Shown in pieces: positions 22,965 to 33,900 of a stretch of DNA of 64,000 nucleotides; the stretch's first letter is position 1; every line of letters starts with the position of its first letter. A program made the position numbers and the translations under genes. The notes below the pieces were generated by a model. The model saw nothing but the letters and a program-made list of their open reading frames with translations. It was not told the DNA's origin and searched no databases. The stretch lies in the NCBI RefSeq assembly GCF_037893015.1, contig NC_133658.1:285453719-285517718 (forward strand), read 5' to 3'. This stretch comes from Macrotis lagotis (taxonomy: Eukaryota; Chordata; Mammalia; Peramelemorphia; Peramelidae).

Positions 22965-23080
22965 AAATAGACTAGAACAAAGATAATGTTACTATATGGC
23001 CTTCTAAGTTAATATGTGGCCCACAGGGATTTTAATGTATAGCTTAGTAGTTTGTTTTTCTTTGAGTTTAATACTTCTCT
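22965..23080. repeat. Possible half of a hAT-like MITE
   Basis: 'aatatgtggcccacagggat' followed by 'tttgagtttaatac' resembles the right half of the MITE found whole at 30,136-30,293, which ends TGAGTTTGATACC. The left terminus was not found. Confidence 0.35.
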
Positions 23081-23284
23081 CTGCAATTATAAATTGCAGT
23101 GAAGGTGCTGATCTGCATCTGTAGGAGGAATTTCCTCACTTGAGAGTTTCCTTTACAATGAAATCATATTCTTACCACTATTCTTACCACATATTCTTAC
23201 CACCTATTCCTACTATTGATAATCATTTAAATTCACCTTGAGAAAAAAAAATGCAGAGGATCTGGGTTCAAATCCTATCTGTAG

Positions 23285-23445
23285 GGATGGCTAGGTAGTG
23301 CAGTAGATAAAGCACCGGCCCTGGAGTCAGGAGTACCTGGGTTCAAATCTGGCCTCAGACACTTAATAATTACCTAGCTGTGTGGCCTTGGGCAAGCCAC
23401 TTAACCCCACTGCCTAGCAAAAAACCTAAAAAAAAAAAAAAAAGA
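23285..23445 (+). mobile_element. Marsupial tRNA-derived SINE (short class) inside a MIR relic
   Basis: Full-length copy from 'ggatggctaggtagtgcagt' to a long A-tail. The repeats 'ttcaaatcctatctgtag' (23,267-23,284) and 'ttcaaatcctatatgtag' (23,446-23,463) differ at one base. The flanks join into one older plus-strand MIR-like element ('ctcatctgtaaaataagggg'). Confidence 0.9.
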
Positions 23446-23599
23446 TTCAAATCCTATATGTAGCATGTACTACCCCATCTCTCTGGGTCTCAGTTTTCTC
23501 ATCTGTAAAATAAGGGGGATGGGCTGGCTGACCACTAGTCAGTCAATAAACCTGTATTGAGGGCCCCTGGATGGCAGGCCAGTGCCCCTTCTATCTCTA

Positions 23600-24125
23600 T
23601 AATTATACCATCCTATGAAACATCTTGGGTAGACGAAATATTCCTTTGGAGATTGTCCTAGGAATTGTGGTCTCCTGGGGAGGCAGGTGACAAAGGGAGG
23701 TTATACTAGGTTTGTGTTCTCTAAAGGAACAGTTGACACAATGTCTAGTCTCCTTGGAGGCTTCAATTTCCCCTCTTTCTGTTTAAACCTCCCTTTTCAG
23801 AGATTCAGGCTCAGAGGACCATGCTGCTCGAAAGGTCCAATAATGCCCCCTGCCGGCAGCTTTCATCCCTAATTTGAAAGAAATTTAATTGGGAATTACC
23901 AACCCAAGTTCTTGTCACTTGTGTGTGGGGTTTAGAGGAGGGGGGACGAGTGGGAGTGCTGCCCAGTTAGGTTATTTCACACCTGTTCTCAGCACTAATT
24001 AAATGCTGATTAATCCCTCTTCCAGATGCACAAGACTGTAAGAAGGGTCAGCCCTTGGCAAAATGGAGACATCAGCTAAATTTCTCTCTTCCGCTAGATC
24101 CCTTTTCTGGATGCTTCTTTACTAT
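23600..24125. other. Unique, repeat-free segment; possible regulatory element
   Basis: About 500 bp without recognisable repeats. It carries AT-core motifs such as 'tttaattgggaattacc' and 'cactaattaaatgctgatta' next to GC-richer sequence. There is no supported exon. See findings. Confidence 0.3.
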
Positions 24126-24129
24126 TTTT

Positions 24130-24320
24130 CTACAGAAAGAATACTAGGTTTGGAGTTAGAGGATCTGAGTTTTTTTAATTAACTCTAACATATACTACCT
24201 GTGTGACTTTAATCAAGTCATTAACAACTCTGGGAGTCAAGTTTCTTCAACTGTAAAATGAAGAATTCTGCCTAAAAGGCATCTGAGGTTCCTTTCAGTT
24301 CTAAATCTATGATCCTTTAG
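24130..24320 (+). repeat. MIR relic
   Basis: 'ctaggtttggagttagagga', 'ctacctgtgtgactttaatc' and 'caactgtaaaatgaagaatt' follow MIR. Confidence 0.6.
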
Positions 24321-24574
24321 AGATCCCGCCCCCAACCCAGTCTTTCCCTCTGTGGGATCTCCTCTCATTCTTTCTATGTGAGAGGTGCTTGACTGATAAC
24401 ACCAAAGACATCAAAGAAAACCATGACATCGTGGAGGTCAAGCCATATCAAGCAAGTGACTTGGATTTGAGTAAGAGATGCTATGCTAAGTCACTAGCCT
24501 CACTTTCTCCTTTGGAATCATCTGGGTTCAGTGACCAGATATGAATCAGAACATCTAGAGATGGATGATTCTGG

Positions 24575-24715
24575 TTGTGAGGCAATCAGGGTTAGGTGAC
24601 TTGCCTAAGGTCACATAGCTAGTAAATGTCAAGTGCCTAAGGTAGAATTTGAACTCAGGGCTTCCTGATTCCTGGACTAGTGCCATATCCATTGTACCAC
24701 CTAGCTGCCCCTAAG
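24575..24715 (-). mobile_element. tRNA-derived SINE relic
   Basis: 'gttaggtgacttgcctaagg', 'gaatttgaactcagggcttc' and 'ccattgtaccacctagctgc' in reverse orientation. Confidence 0.7.
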
Positions 24716-25096
24716 ACTTAATATGTTCATAGAAAACAAGGGAAGGAAGTAATGCCAAATTGTAGAATATCTGAGCTGGAAGAGAGTTCAGAGGCTGCTT
24801 GAACTCCCACTTTATACATGAGGAAACTAAGGCACAGAGGGACTACTTTAACAATAAAATTTCCTCAAATTTATAGTTTTTAATAGTTTCAAAGCACTTT
24901 TTTATGTTTCATCTCATTTAAACCTTACAATAGACTTGCAAAATAGTCAGAGAAAATGTAAAATAAACACTAATGTGAGGTGTCATGCTGAGCATAGCAA
25001 TACTTCAATACAAAGAAAGTTAATGGACTCATAATCTAATGGGAGAGCAATATGTAAACAATTTGTTTAAAAAAAAAGATAAAAAAAACAATTATG
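24716..25096. repeat. Old MIR/L2-like fragments
   Basis: 'tagaatatctgagctggaag' and 'tacatgaggaaactaaggca' (24,765-24,850), 'tttcatctcatttaaacctt' (about 24,910) and 'actcataatctaatgggaga' (about 25,030) are short reverse-orientation relics. Confidence 0.4.
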
Positions 25097-25249
25097 GGGG
25101 TGGCTAGGTGGCGTAGTGGATAAAGCACCAGCCTTGGAATCAGGAGTACCTGGGTTCAAATCCGGTCTCAGACACTTAATAATTACTAGCTGTGTGTGGC
25201 CTTGGGCAAGCCACTTAACCCCATTTGCCTTGCAAAAACCTAAAAAAAA
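25097..25249 (+). mobile_element. Marsupial tRNA-derived SINE (short class)
   Basis: From 'ggggtggctaggtggcgtag' to 'ttgcaaaaacct' plus an A-tail. 'aattatg' preceded by A-rich sequence occurs on both sides. A two-base duplication (tgtgtgtgg) sits in the body. Confidence 0.9.
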
Positions 25250-25259
25250 AAATTATGTC

Positions 25260-26165
25260 CAAACAAGTAAATACAGATAAATAGAAAATATTATTAATAA
25301 ACAGAGGGAAAGTCCTAGAATTAAGAGAGATAAGGAAAGGTTTCTTGTTGGAGGCAGAGATGAGAGAATATTCCAGGTCTATGGAACAGCCAGTGAAATG
25401 CTTGTAGGCAGGGGCAAGGGTAGCTTGTCTGAGGAACAAGCAGCTTAACAGAGGCACTGAACTTCAGTGTGGGGATGGGGTAGGGTGAGGAAGTAGTATA
25501 AGGACAACTGGTAAGGACAACTGGAAAGGTCAGAGTGAATAAGGAACAGAGGATATTAAAGTCAAACCTGAAGGTAAAAGGGAGCCTTTGAAGTTTATTG
25601 AGTGGAGATTAGGTGTGAGATGGGGAGAAACTAGAGATAAAGGGACCAACCATCAGACTACTGTAAATTTGACAAGACTTGACAACAGATTGAACATGGT
25701 TGGTGAGAAAGAGTGGAATGTAAAAGTTGATATCTAGGTTGCAAAACTGAAGGACTGGAAGGATAATATTGCCCTTGATAATAAGAGGGAAATTTAGAAA
25801 GGGGGAAGATTTAAGGGAAAAGATAATGAATTCAGTTTTATACATTAAGGTGAAGGAAGATCAAAATAAATAATTTACCCATGTTCAGCAGGGTCTTATT
25901 AAATATGGACAACATTCCAGGTACTCTACTAAGTATTTAGGTATACAAAGAAAGAAAAAAACACTGCCCCTCTTAAGTAGCTCACATCCTAATGGGACAG
26001 AAAAATTCTAAATAATTAGATACATATAAGATAGATATACAGAATATATGGAGGGTAATCTAAGAGGGAGGGCATTAGGTGGATGGGGATGGGAAAGGGC
26101 TCTGGAAGAAGGTTAGATTGAGGAGGTTGGAAGCTAAGGGACAAAGGTAAGAAAGAATATCCTAG
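25260..26165 (-). repeat. L2 LINE ORF2/3' relic
   Basis: The minus-strand frame at 25,609-25,845 has KTEFIIFSLKSSPFLNFPL and later NHVQSVVKSC. These match the L2 ORF2 pattern KTE-IIFPPK-SPLPNFP and HIQSVAKSC. Diverged 3' parts run to about 26,165. Confidence 0.72.
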
Positions 26166-27597
26166 ACCCTAAGAACTCTTTTTTCGTTTAAAAACTGCTG
26201 GGAAAACTGGAAGATAGTATGGCAGAAACAATCTCTCATACCCTATATCAATATAAGGTTGAAATGGGTACAGAATTTAGGCATAAAACATGACATCAGA
26301 AGCCAATTAAGAGAATAAGGAGTGGTTTACCTATCAGATCTATGGGAAGAGAGAGAAGAGAGAGAAAACATTATAAAATACAAAATGGATAATTTTGATG
26401 ACATTAAAATGAAAAATTTTTGCACAAATAAAATCAATGAAACCAAGATTAAAAGGAAGGCACTTTTAGGTTCAGAAACAAATTTTACAACTAGTATTTC
26501 TGACAAAGGACTCATTTCTAAAATATAGAGAACTGAGTCAAATTTATAAGACTACAAGTCATTCCCCAATTAATAATGAAATGATATGAAAAGGCAATTC
26601 TCAGATGAAGAAATTAAATTTATCTACAGTCATATGAAAAAATGCTTTAAATCACTTATTGATTAGAGAAATGCAAATTAAAACAACTCTGAGGTGTCAC
26701 CTCACACCTATCAGAAAGGCCAAGATGACTAAAAAGGAAAATGATCAATGTTATAGAGGTTCAGGGAAAACTGGGACATTATTGTATTGTTGGTGGAGTT
26801 GTAAACTGATTCAGCCATTCTGGAGAGCAATTTGGAAATACACCCAAAGAGTAATAATATACCCAAAGAGTAATAATACATCCAAAGAGTAATAATAATA
26901 ATAATAATGCCCCAACTAGTCTGCAAAAAAGGGTAAAAAAAAATCCACATATGCAAAAATATTTATAGCAGCTCTCTTTGGAGAGGCAAAGAATTGGAAA
27001 TTGAGGGGATATTCATCAATTAGGGATTGGCGGAACAAATTTTGGTAGATGAATGTGATGGAATACTATTCTATAAGAAATAAGATTTCAGACTTCAGAA
27101 AAGCTAGGAAAGACTTGTATGAACTGATACAGAATGAAGTGAGCAGAACATGAAGAACATTGTGTACCCTAACAGCACCATTGGGTGATGATTGACTTGT
27201 TTGGACTATGACTGTGATGGACTTGTTCAATTCAGTAGCACAATAATCAAAGAAAATTCTTAAAGACTTGTAATTGAAAAAAACCATCCATATGTGGGGG
27301 GGGGGGGGGACTTAAATACAGACCAAAGCTTACAATCTTCAGTGTTTAAAAGTTGTCATATATGTTTTCTAATTTTTTTCCGATTTTGATTTGATTCTTC
27401 TTTCACATCATAATTAATATAGACCTTAGTTTAGCATGATTATACATGTATAACCTTTATTAGATTGCATTCTATTGGGGGAAATGGGAAGGGAAGAGAG
27501 GGAAGGAAGGGAAATTCAAACTCTTGAAAAAAAATGATTGTTGAAAACTACTATTGCATGTAAGTTGGAAAAATAAATAAAATACAATTAGGAAAAA
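26166..27597 (+). mobile_element. L1 LINE, 5'-truncated, about 1.4 kb
   Basis: It carries the end of ORF2, the 3' UTR and an A-rich tail. The frame at 26,659-26,892 reads IREMQIKTTLRCHLTPIRKA and then LLYCWWSCKLIQPFWRAIW. These match the mammalian L1 ORF2 C-terminal motifs REMQIKTTMRYHLTPVRMA and LLHCWWDCKLVQPLW. Frames are broken and an ATA/TAA repeat has expanded near 26,850-26,910. It lies between two blocks of L2 and so probably inserted into one. Confidence 0.92.
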
Positions 27598-27689
27598 AAA
27601 AAGAGTATGTAGGCCTAAAGGACGGTCAGCCAATGCAAAGACATACAGATAGAAAATGGCCAGTGTTGCTGGATTGTGGAATGCATTTT

Positions 27690-27919
27690 GTTAAGTCGTT
27701 TTTTTTGGTCTTGTCTGACTCTTTATGATACCATATGAAATTTTCTTGGCAAAGATACTGGAGTAGCTTGTCATTTTCTTCTCCAGCTCAATTTACAGAT
27801 GAGGAAACTGAGTCAGATAGGATTCAATGATTTGCTTGGGCATACAGGTAATAAACATCTGAAGTCAAATTTGAATTTGTGTTCTTGCCTTCGATCCCAG
27901 AGTCACCTAGCTGCCCATA
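27690..27919 (-). mobile_element. Marsupial tRNA-derived SINE (long-bodied class)
   Basis: 'ggtcttgtctgactctttat', 'tggcaaagatactggagtag' and 'cagatgaggaaactgagtca', ending 'gagtcacctagctgccc'. Confidence 0.8.
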
Positions 27920-28335
27920 GAGAGGAATAAAATGTGAGAAGACTGGAAAGGGTAGAAGGTTGTGAGGATTTTTAAATGTCAAACAGAGTTTTATATATTT
28001 GATAGCAAGTCAATGAAGTTTATTAAATGTTAAGGTGACATAGAGCTATACTGTAGGAAAATCAGCTGAGTGAAGAATAGATTAGAAGTAGAAAATATGA
28101 GGCAAGGAGACCAAAAAAATAGCTATTGCAATAATGCAAGTAAGAGTTAAAGGGGGGTGGGGCTTGACCTAGACTGGCAACTTTGTGAGTAGGCAAAAGG
28201 GGACATATGAGATAGCTGTTATAAAGGTAAAAATTGAAAGGTTTAATAACAGTTTAAATTTGTGGCCTGTGAATGAGTTGAGGATGACATTGTAGTTTTG
28301 AGCCAGAGTGACTGAAAAGGACAGTGATACCTCAA

Positions 28336-28549
28336 TGTTGTTGTTGTGTAGTGTCCAATTCTTTATGACCTCATTTGGGGTTTTCTTGTCAAAGATCCTG
28401 GATGGTTTGCCATTTCCTTTTACAGAGGAGGAAACCAAGGTAAACAGGATTAAGTGATTTACTGAGGATCACACATTAAGTGTCTGAGGTCAAATTTGAA
28501 TTCAGGTCTTCTTGACTCCAGGCCTAGTGCTTGTACCACCTAGTGACCT
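28336..28549 (-). mobile_element. Marsupial tRNA-derived SINE (long-bodied class)
   Basis: 'tgttgttgttgtgtagtgtc', 'ggtttgccatttccttttac' and 'cttgtaccacctagtgacct'. Flanking 'acctcaat' on both sides may be a short duplication. Confidence 0.78.
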
Positions 28550-28677
28550 CAATAATAATAAGGAAATTAGGAAGAAGGGAAGATATTGCAGATGGAGAGG
28601 GTTCTGTTTGAACATGAAGTTTAGGATGTCTAAAGGGCAATAAGTGATACAGGACTAGTTCAAAAAAAAAAGACTAG

Positions 28678-28816
28678 GGGGCAGCTAGGTGGAGTGGTAC
28701 AGGAGTCAGGAGGACCTGAGTTCAAATACAGCCTCAGACACTTAATAATTAGCTGTGTGACCTTGGGCAAGGCACTTAACCCCACTGCCTTGCAAAAACT
28801 TTACAAAAAAAAAAGA
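28678..28816 (+). mobile_element. Marsupial tRNA-derived SINE (short class), internally deleted
   Basis: 'ggggggcagctaggtggagt' jumps to 'caggagtcaggaggacctga', losing about 20 bp near box A, then runs to an A-tail. 'aaaaaaagac' lies on both sides. Confidence 0.83.
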
Positions 28817-29035
28817 CAAGAATAGGGTTCAATATTTCAATCTGGGAATCCTTTGCATGGAGATCATCATGAAACTTAATGGAGTTCCTGAGATCACCAA
28901 GCAAGATAATGAGGAGAAATAAAGAAGACCAACCAAAAGAGCTTTGGATGGGTGTGAACTTGAACATCTAGCAAAGGACCTGGCACAACTGGGTCAGAGT
29001 GACAGAGGGATAACTAAAAGCAAATAGCATCATGA

Positions 29036-29599
29036 GAACCTAGGAAGAGCATTATTTTTGGTTTATTCAGCTCTGGAGGACTTTGCTGATTGTTTTGCTT
29101 GTAGCATCCAATGAGAGAGCATACAGGAAAGAGGAAGGTCTTTTGGCTGTCTCTCCTCTGAGGTCATATGGTCCTTGAGAAATGGGTCTTCCTACTTGAC
29201 CTTTTAGTGAATTACTTTCCATTCTTTAGAAAGGCAGTGAATTATCAGATATTAGGAGAGCCAAGGAAATCCAGGGACTTTAATCCAAGTCAGGCTTTGT
29301 AGACTTTTCAGAATTAATGGTTCAAGGAACAAAGCAGTTTTTGAGAATGAGCTTCAGATTTCCAGTTCAATGAAAGGATTCACCTCAAAGTCAGTCACTT
29401 TCTGGACATGAACTTGGTTAATGCAAAAACTTGGAAACTAAGCTAAGTTTTTAATTTACTCCTCCAGAGACTGAGGTAGCTTAGGGGAGACCAAAGTGGT
29501 GACAGGGTGATTAAACCCTGAAACTATTGAAGCAAATGTTTGTAGATTTGTAACTATCACTTTATAAGAGCTAAAAACAACAATTAAAAAACCCTAAAA
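29036..29599. other. Unique segment, no gene seen
   Basis: About 560 bp with no recognised repeat or supported ORF. Confidence 0.35.
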
Positions 29600-29709
29600 C
29601 CTAGAGAGAATACAGGAGGAGATGTTAATCAACAGTGTCAAAGACTGGGGAGAGATCAAGAGAATTAAGATTAGTTCTAGAGCACATGCTAATTCAGCAA
29701 ATCCATTAA
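29600..29709 (-). repeat. L2 LINE relic
   Basis: 'cctagagagaatacaggagg' and 'caacagtgtcaaagactggg' correspond in reverse to the 'AFDTVDH' part of L2 ORF2. It probably belongs with the preceding L2 relic. Confidence 0.55.
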
Positions 29710-29723
29710 ATTCATAAGTAATT

Positions 29724-29826
29724 GGGGTGGCTAGGTGGCGCAGGGGATAAAGCACTGGCCCTGGAGTCAGGAGTACCTGGGTTCAAATCCAGCCTCAGCC
29801 ACTTAACCTCATTGCCTTGCAAAAAC

Positions 29827-29884
<58 letters not shown>
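29724..29884 (+). mobile_element. Marsupial tRNA-derived SINE with a (TA)n tail and perfect target-site duplication
   Basis: The copy runs from 'ggggtggctaggtggcgcag' to 'ttgcaaaaac'. The tail is a pure TA repeat (29,827-29,884). The 14-bp direct repeat 'attcataagtaatt' is exact at 29,710-29,723 and 29,885-29,898. About 37 bp of the body are missing between two CACTTA motifs of the full-length element, as if deleted by recombination between them. Confidence 0.93.
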
Positions 29885-29889
<5 letters not shown>

Positions 29890-29898
29890 TAAGTAATT

Positions 29899-30135
29899 AC
29901 TAGTTCCACATATAGATCATCAAATTCCCTAGATCTTGTCTTGGTTTTTCAGGGTTTATATGATTACAGGACAAATAGATTTGTTTCCTCTCTCATTCCA
30001 GGAATCTCATTCTAGATAGAAGCAAATTTGGATAAAAATAGCATCAATTACTTTATAATTCTGTTAATTTATCCATCACCCACTATGGGAAAATAGAAGT
30101 TTTGAACTGGAAGAAATTATAGAGATAATCAGATT
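29899..30135. other. No gene seen
   Basis: AT-rich sequence. The last bases belong to an old reverse SINE interrupted by the hAT MITE that follows. Confidence 0.35.
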
Positions 30136-30293
30136 CAGAGGTATCAAACTCAGTGTCAAACCACTTACAACCAACAAAACTTCAGATTTTTAAAAGTAAA
30201 TAAAAATAAGATTAGATATTGTTAGTTTGTGGTTTTCTAATCTGACCTCAATTCTAAGTCAATATGAGGCCTACAATGAGTTTGATACCAATG
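30136..30293. mobile_element. hAT-type MITE, 158 bp
   Basis: Terminal inverted repeats 'cagaggtatcaaactca' and 'tgagtttgataccaatg' bound an AT-rich interior without coding capacity. The flanking octamers 'atcagatt' (30,128-30,135) and 'atctgatt' (30,294-30,301) differ at one base, which fits the 8-bp target duplication of hAT elements. It is nonautonomous. Confidence 0.8.
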
Positions 30294-30412
30294 ATCTGAT
30301 TCACCCCTCTTGTGTTTCATTATGAGAGAATTGAAGCCCATTGATTTGTCTGAGGTTGCACAGGTAGTTAGGGGCAAGCTCAGTTCTTATAGTCAAAAGT
30401 AATGCTCTTTTC

Positions 30413-30617
30413 CATTATATTATACTGTAATTTTGCTATCTCATACTTTATTTTTCTTCCTTAAGGATATGATTCCTCTGTCATCACATTCAACTGAGAT
30501 CAATGTATAACATGGAACCAATGTAAACACTAACAGAAAGATTCTGTGGGGGGTAGGGGGAGGGAAGCAAGAATGGGGGAAAAATTGTAAAACTCAAAAT
30601 AAAATATTTCTTTAAAA
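30413..30617 (+). mobile_element. 5'-truncated L1 3' UTR with target-site duplication
   Basis: 'aattttgctatctcatactt', 'aacatggaaccaatgtaaac', a G-rich tract, 'aaattgtaaaactcaaaata' and an A-tail are shared with the L1 at 20,304. The 18-bp repeat 'aaaagtaatgctcttttc' is at 30,395-30,412 and 30,618-30,635. Confidence 0.92.
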
Positions 30618-30635
30618 AAAAGTAATGCTCTTTTC

Positions 30636-30954
30636 ACTGAACTATGCTGACTTGGAAAGTTCCATGAATTTTTTGAAGGATGGGGCATTGAAAATGGATG
30701 GAAATGTAAAAGCAGTCACAGGACATAAAAGAAACCCACACATCACACTGGACTGAATGAAGGAGACACACCCCAGTCACTTGTATTCTTTGGAAATACT
30801 ATTGGAGACTAGTTGGGAGCCACCCATCATTTTGGTTAAGTGCAGTGATGCTGCAAGGAGAAAAGGAAGCAAAGGTTTTCTCCATAAAGACATCTGAGAA
30901 CATGGCAGACTTGGCTTGACTTGATGCTCCCAATAGTCACCCAACAGAATTTTT
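30636..30954. other. Downstream flank of the Ly6 gene, nothing recognised
   Basis: No repeat or gene is recognised. Part may be a longer 3' UTR of the Ly6 gene if the proximal polyadenylation signal is not used. Confidence 0.3.
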
Positions 30955-30992
30955 CCTGGAGTCTAAAATCTTTCCAGTTTATTTCAGTGGTC
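30955..30992 (-). terminator. 3' UTR and polyadenylation signal of the Ly6 gene
   Basis: An AATAAA hexamer reads on the minus strand at 30,983-30,978, only about a dozen bases after the stop codon. Cleavage would then fall near 30,955-30,965 and give a very short 3' UTR. The hexamer is seen; its use is inferred. Confidence 0.45.
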
Positions 30993-33900
30993 TTAGAGAA
31001 GGAAGAAAGCCATAAGGAGATAAGATATAAGGATGGTGCCCCCTGAGAACATGCCAAGGGCCTGGGCAGTCCGAAGGGAGCTGTTGCAGAGGTCAGTCTG
31101 GCAGCAGTGAATGTGCACCCCAGGTATTTCCTGCTGTTGGCAATGACGAGAGGTGGCACAGCTGCTGGTGAACAGGATCCCCTGAACCACTGTGAGGATA
31201 TAAGAGAAGAAAAGAAGTACTATGTTAGGAAAAAAAAAAAGTTGAAAAGGAGACCTATTCTCAATCACTCAGATGTAGGTCAGAGTCTCCCTTTAATCTC
31301 AGGATCCACCAATATGGAATGATAGATTTGTAGAGTCACAAACTGAGGAGACCAAAATAATTCAAGGGCTGAGAGACACCTCCAGAAGTTCTCTTGTCAT
31401 CAAGAATAACTTTCTCCAGTTTGACCTGTCAGATTGTACCCATCTTTTCAGTCTCATTCAAAAGTGAAGAAGCTTTTCCAAATCCATGCATCTACAAATG
31501 ATGCCCTCCTCCTTTTGGATTCCTTAGCTCTCTGAACTTCTGTCATTATGCTTTCACTTGCTGCCTTATTTATATCATTGTTGTTTATTTAATTGGTAGT
31601 TTTCCTGTTAAATCACCAACTCCTTGAAAAGAGGAACTCTCTCACACCCATCTTTGTTTCCCCTTCAATGCCCAACACATTATCTTGAACTCAATGAATG
31701 TTTATTGAAAGAATGAATGAATTCCAGAATTTGTCAGTGACTTGCTGTGTATCACTTTGGATTAATCACTCTCCTCCCTCTGAAAAGAGGGTGAAGAACA
31801 GGACCTCCCTTTAAAGAGGTTGCACGATCACTCTTCTCTTCATTTGCTATCTAGTTGCATGCCTTTAGATTTCTCTGTTTGTTCCTGAATCAGAACTCCT
31901 CCCCTTCACTTTTCAGCTTTTAGATTTTGTCTTTCCCTATAAGATTATAAGCTCATTGAGAGCAAGAATTGCCTTTTGCCTTTTGGGGGGGGCAGTATCC
32001 TCAGCACTTCACAAATCCCCAGCATATAGTAAGCATAAATGTTTATTGACTGATCTCTCTCTGGCCTCAATTTGCTCATCTGTAAAATAATAATAGAACA
32101 TGCCTTCATCTCTTACCACAGAGTTCTAAAGAAAGCAAAATGAGATCATGTATGACATAGTTTTGAATTTGGAATCTGCAAACTAGGCTCAATTTCATCT
32201 CTGACATTTATTAGCTGTGTGACCATATCATTTAATTTCTCTAAATTCCTTCCTCATCTGAAAATGAAAAGTTTAGACTGATGCCCTCCCTCTAAAGTCT
32301 TATTGAGATGAGCTATAAAAGGGATAGATGCTAAAATCCATAACCTTTCCTTTGAAGCTATTAGTCATCTCTAGTATGGTAGAGGTGCTGGAGAAACACT
32401 CACCACTTTCAGTTTTTATGCAGAATTTGTGCTTGAAACCTTGGTGTGATTCGGAGCAGGTGACAATCTCTGGTTTGGAGCAGCCTGGGTCAATGTGTTG
32501 GGTACCAACCATGACATTGCAGGCATAACACTGCAGTCCTTGAGCTAAGGAAAAATGGTGGCCAAGGTCAGGCTTTGGACAGGTTGTCTCTACTAACCCT
32601 AACCCTCCTCCTCTGCCTGTTGTCAAGCCTAGCGCAATCTTAGTCTTTTCTTCTTTTTTTCTCCCTCATTTTCCACTGACTCCCCCTCTACAAAGAAACC
32701 TTCCCTGATTCTCTATTGTCTATTGCAGGAGACCCCCAGCTGATCACCTGTAATGACCCCAAGAACAAAGAATATGGAATTTTAAGACCTAGATTGGAAT
32801 CCTAGCTTTGTTACTTGATACCTGTATGACCTTAGGCAGTTCATTTCTCTTCTCTTGGAAGAGACTACCTCATGACAGAAAGGTGATAGAAACAGGCACC
32901 AAAATGTACATTTTTGCTCATAGTTATTATGTAATTTGTTTTACCTAAGTTTATTTATTACAAGAGTTTTCTTTTTCTTGGTTAATTGTGAGTATATAGG
33001 GGATGATTAACACTATTGATTCTCCCTCCTCACTCAAAAATTGTAATATTTATTAGCATTCAAAGAAAAAAAACAAAAATTCAAAAGCAATCATGAATAA
33101 AATGGAGTTTTGAAAGTAGCAATTAGAATTCATTATGCTTAAAAAAAAGAAAGAAAGCAATATGACTAGTGTGGATAGTATATATAATTCTTATTAATAT
33201 GGAAGTTAAGGCTGATAGATAGCTTCAGTTTAGGAGTTCTGTGTGTCAGGGAACTAACCATTAAGTCTAACACCAATATGGTGTACCTCCAAGAAAGGGA
33301 AGTGGGCACATGGCTGTAAGAGGAGGGCCAACAGCCCAGGTAAGAAATGGAGATGGTAAGTAGAGTGATGGGACCTGTGAGTGTCCATTATATTTCTATT
33401 CCAAGAGAGAAGTCAAACAATAAATAAAAACATCTAAAAAAAACCAAAAATTAAAGAGTAAGAAATATGATACAGAGATTCACAGTTTCATGTGGAATCC
33501 TTTTTCAGTATATTCTGCTGTGTATATGTGAATGTTTTTCTTTATTGTTTAAGGATAAAAAATTTTTTAAATAAACACAAATCATTTGTTGGTAGGCTAA
33601 TAAATATCAGGCATTCCATATCTAGTTATCTGTTTTCCATCATGGTCTGTCTTCTACTGGTAGGTAATTCTTTTGTATTATATGTTCTATTAAAATATTA
33701 TTATCTGAAAATTTAAAATTTAAAATTCTTATTATAAACAGTTATCAAATACCATGTATCTTATGGTCAATTCCAAGCACACCATATGAAGATCATATGA
33801 AGATTAGTTATTATTTCTATAGTTCTTTATACATATTAACTTATTTGATCCTCACAACTACTCCTGTCAGAGAAGTGTTATTATTATTATTATTTATTAT

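Larger units (their letters stand above)
27598..29035 (-). repeat. L2 LINE relic carrying three SINE insertions
   Basis: The L2 pieces at 27,598-27,689, 27,925-28,335, 28,550-28,677 and 28,817-29,035 follow one another in consensus order. Landmarks in plus reading are 'gtcagccaatgcaaagacat', 'tttatatatttgatagcaag', 'ttttgagccagagtgactg' and 'cctgagatcaccaagcaaga'. SINEs separate the pieces. Confidence 0.65.

Noticed and set aside
29712-29909. ORF with alternating Tyr/Ile
   Set aside because: It is a translated TA repeat at the end of a SINE.
30836-31159. 107-codon ORF overlapping Ly6 exon 3 in another frame
   Set aside because: It is a shadow of the Ly6 coding exon and its flank.
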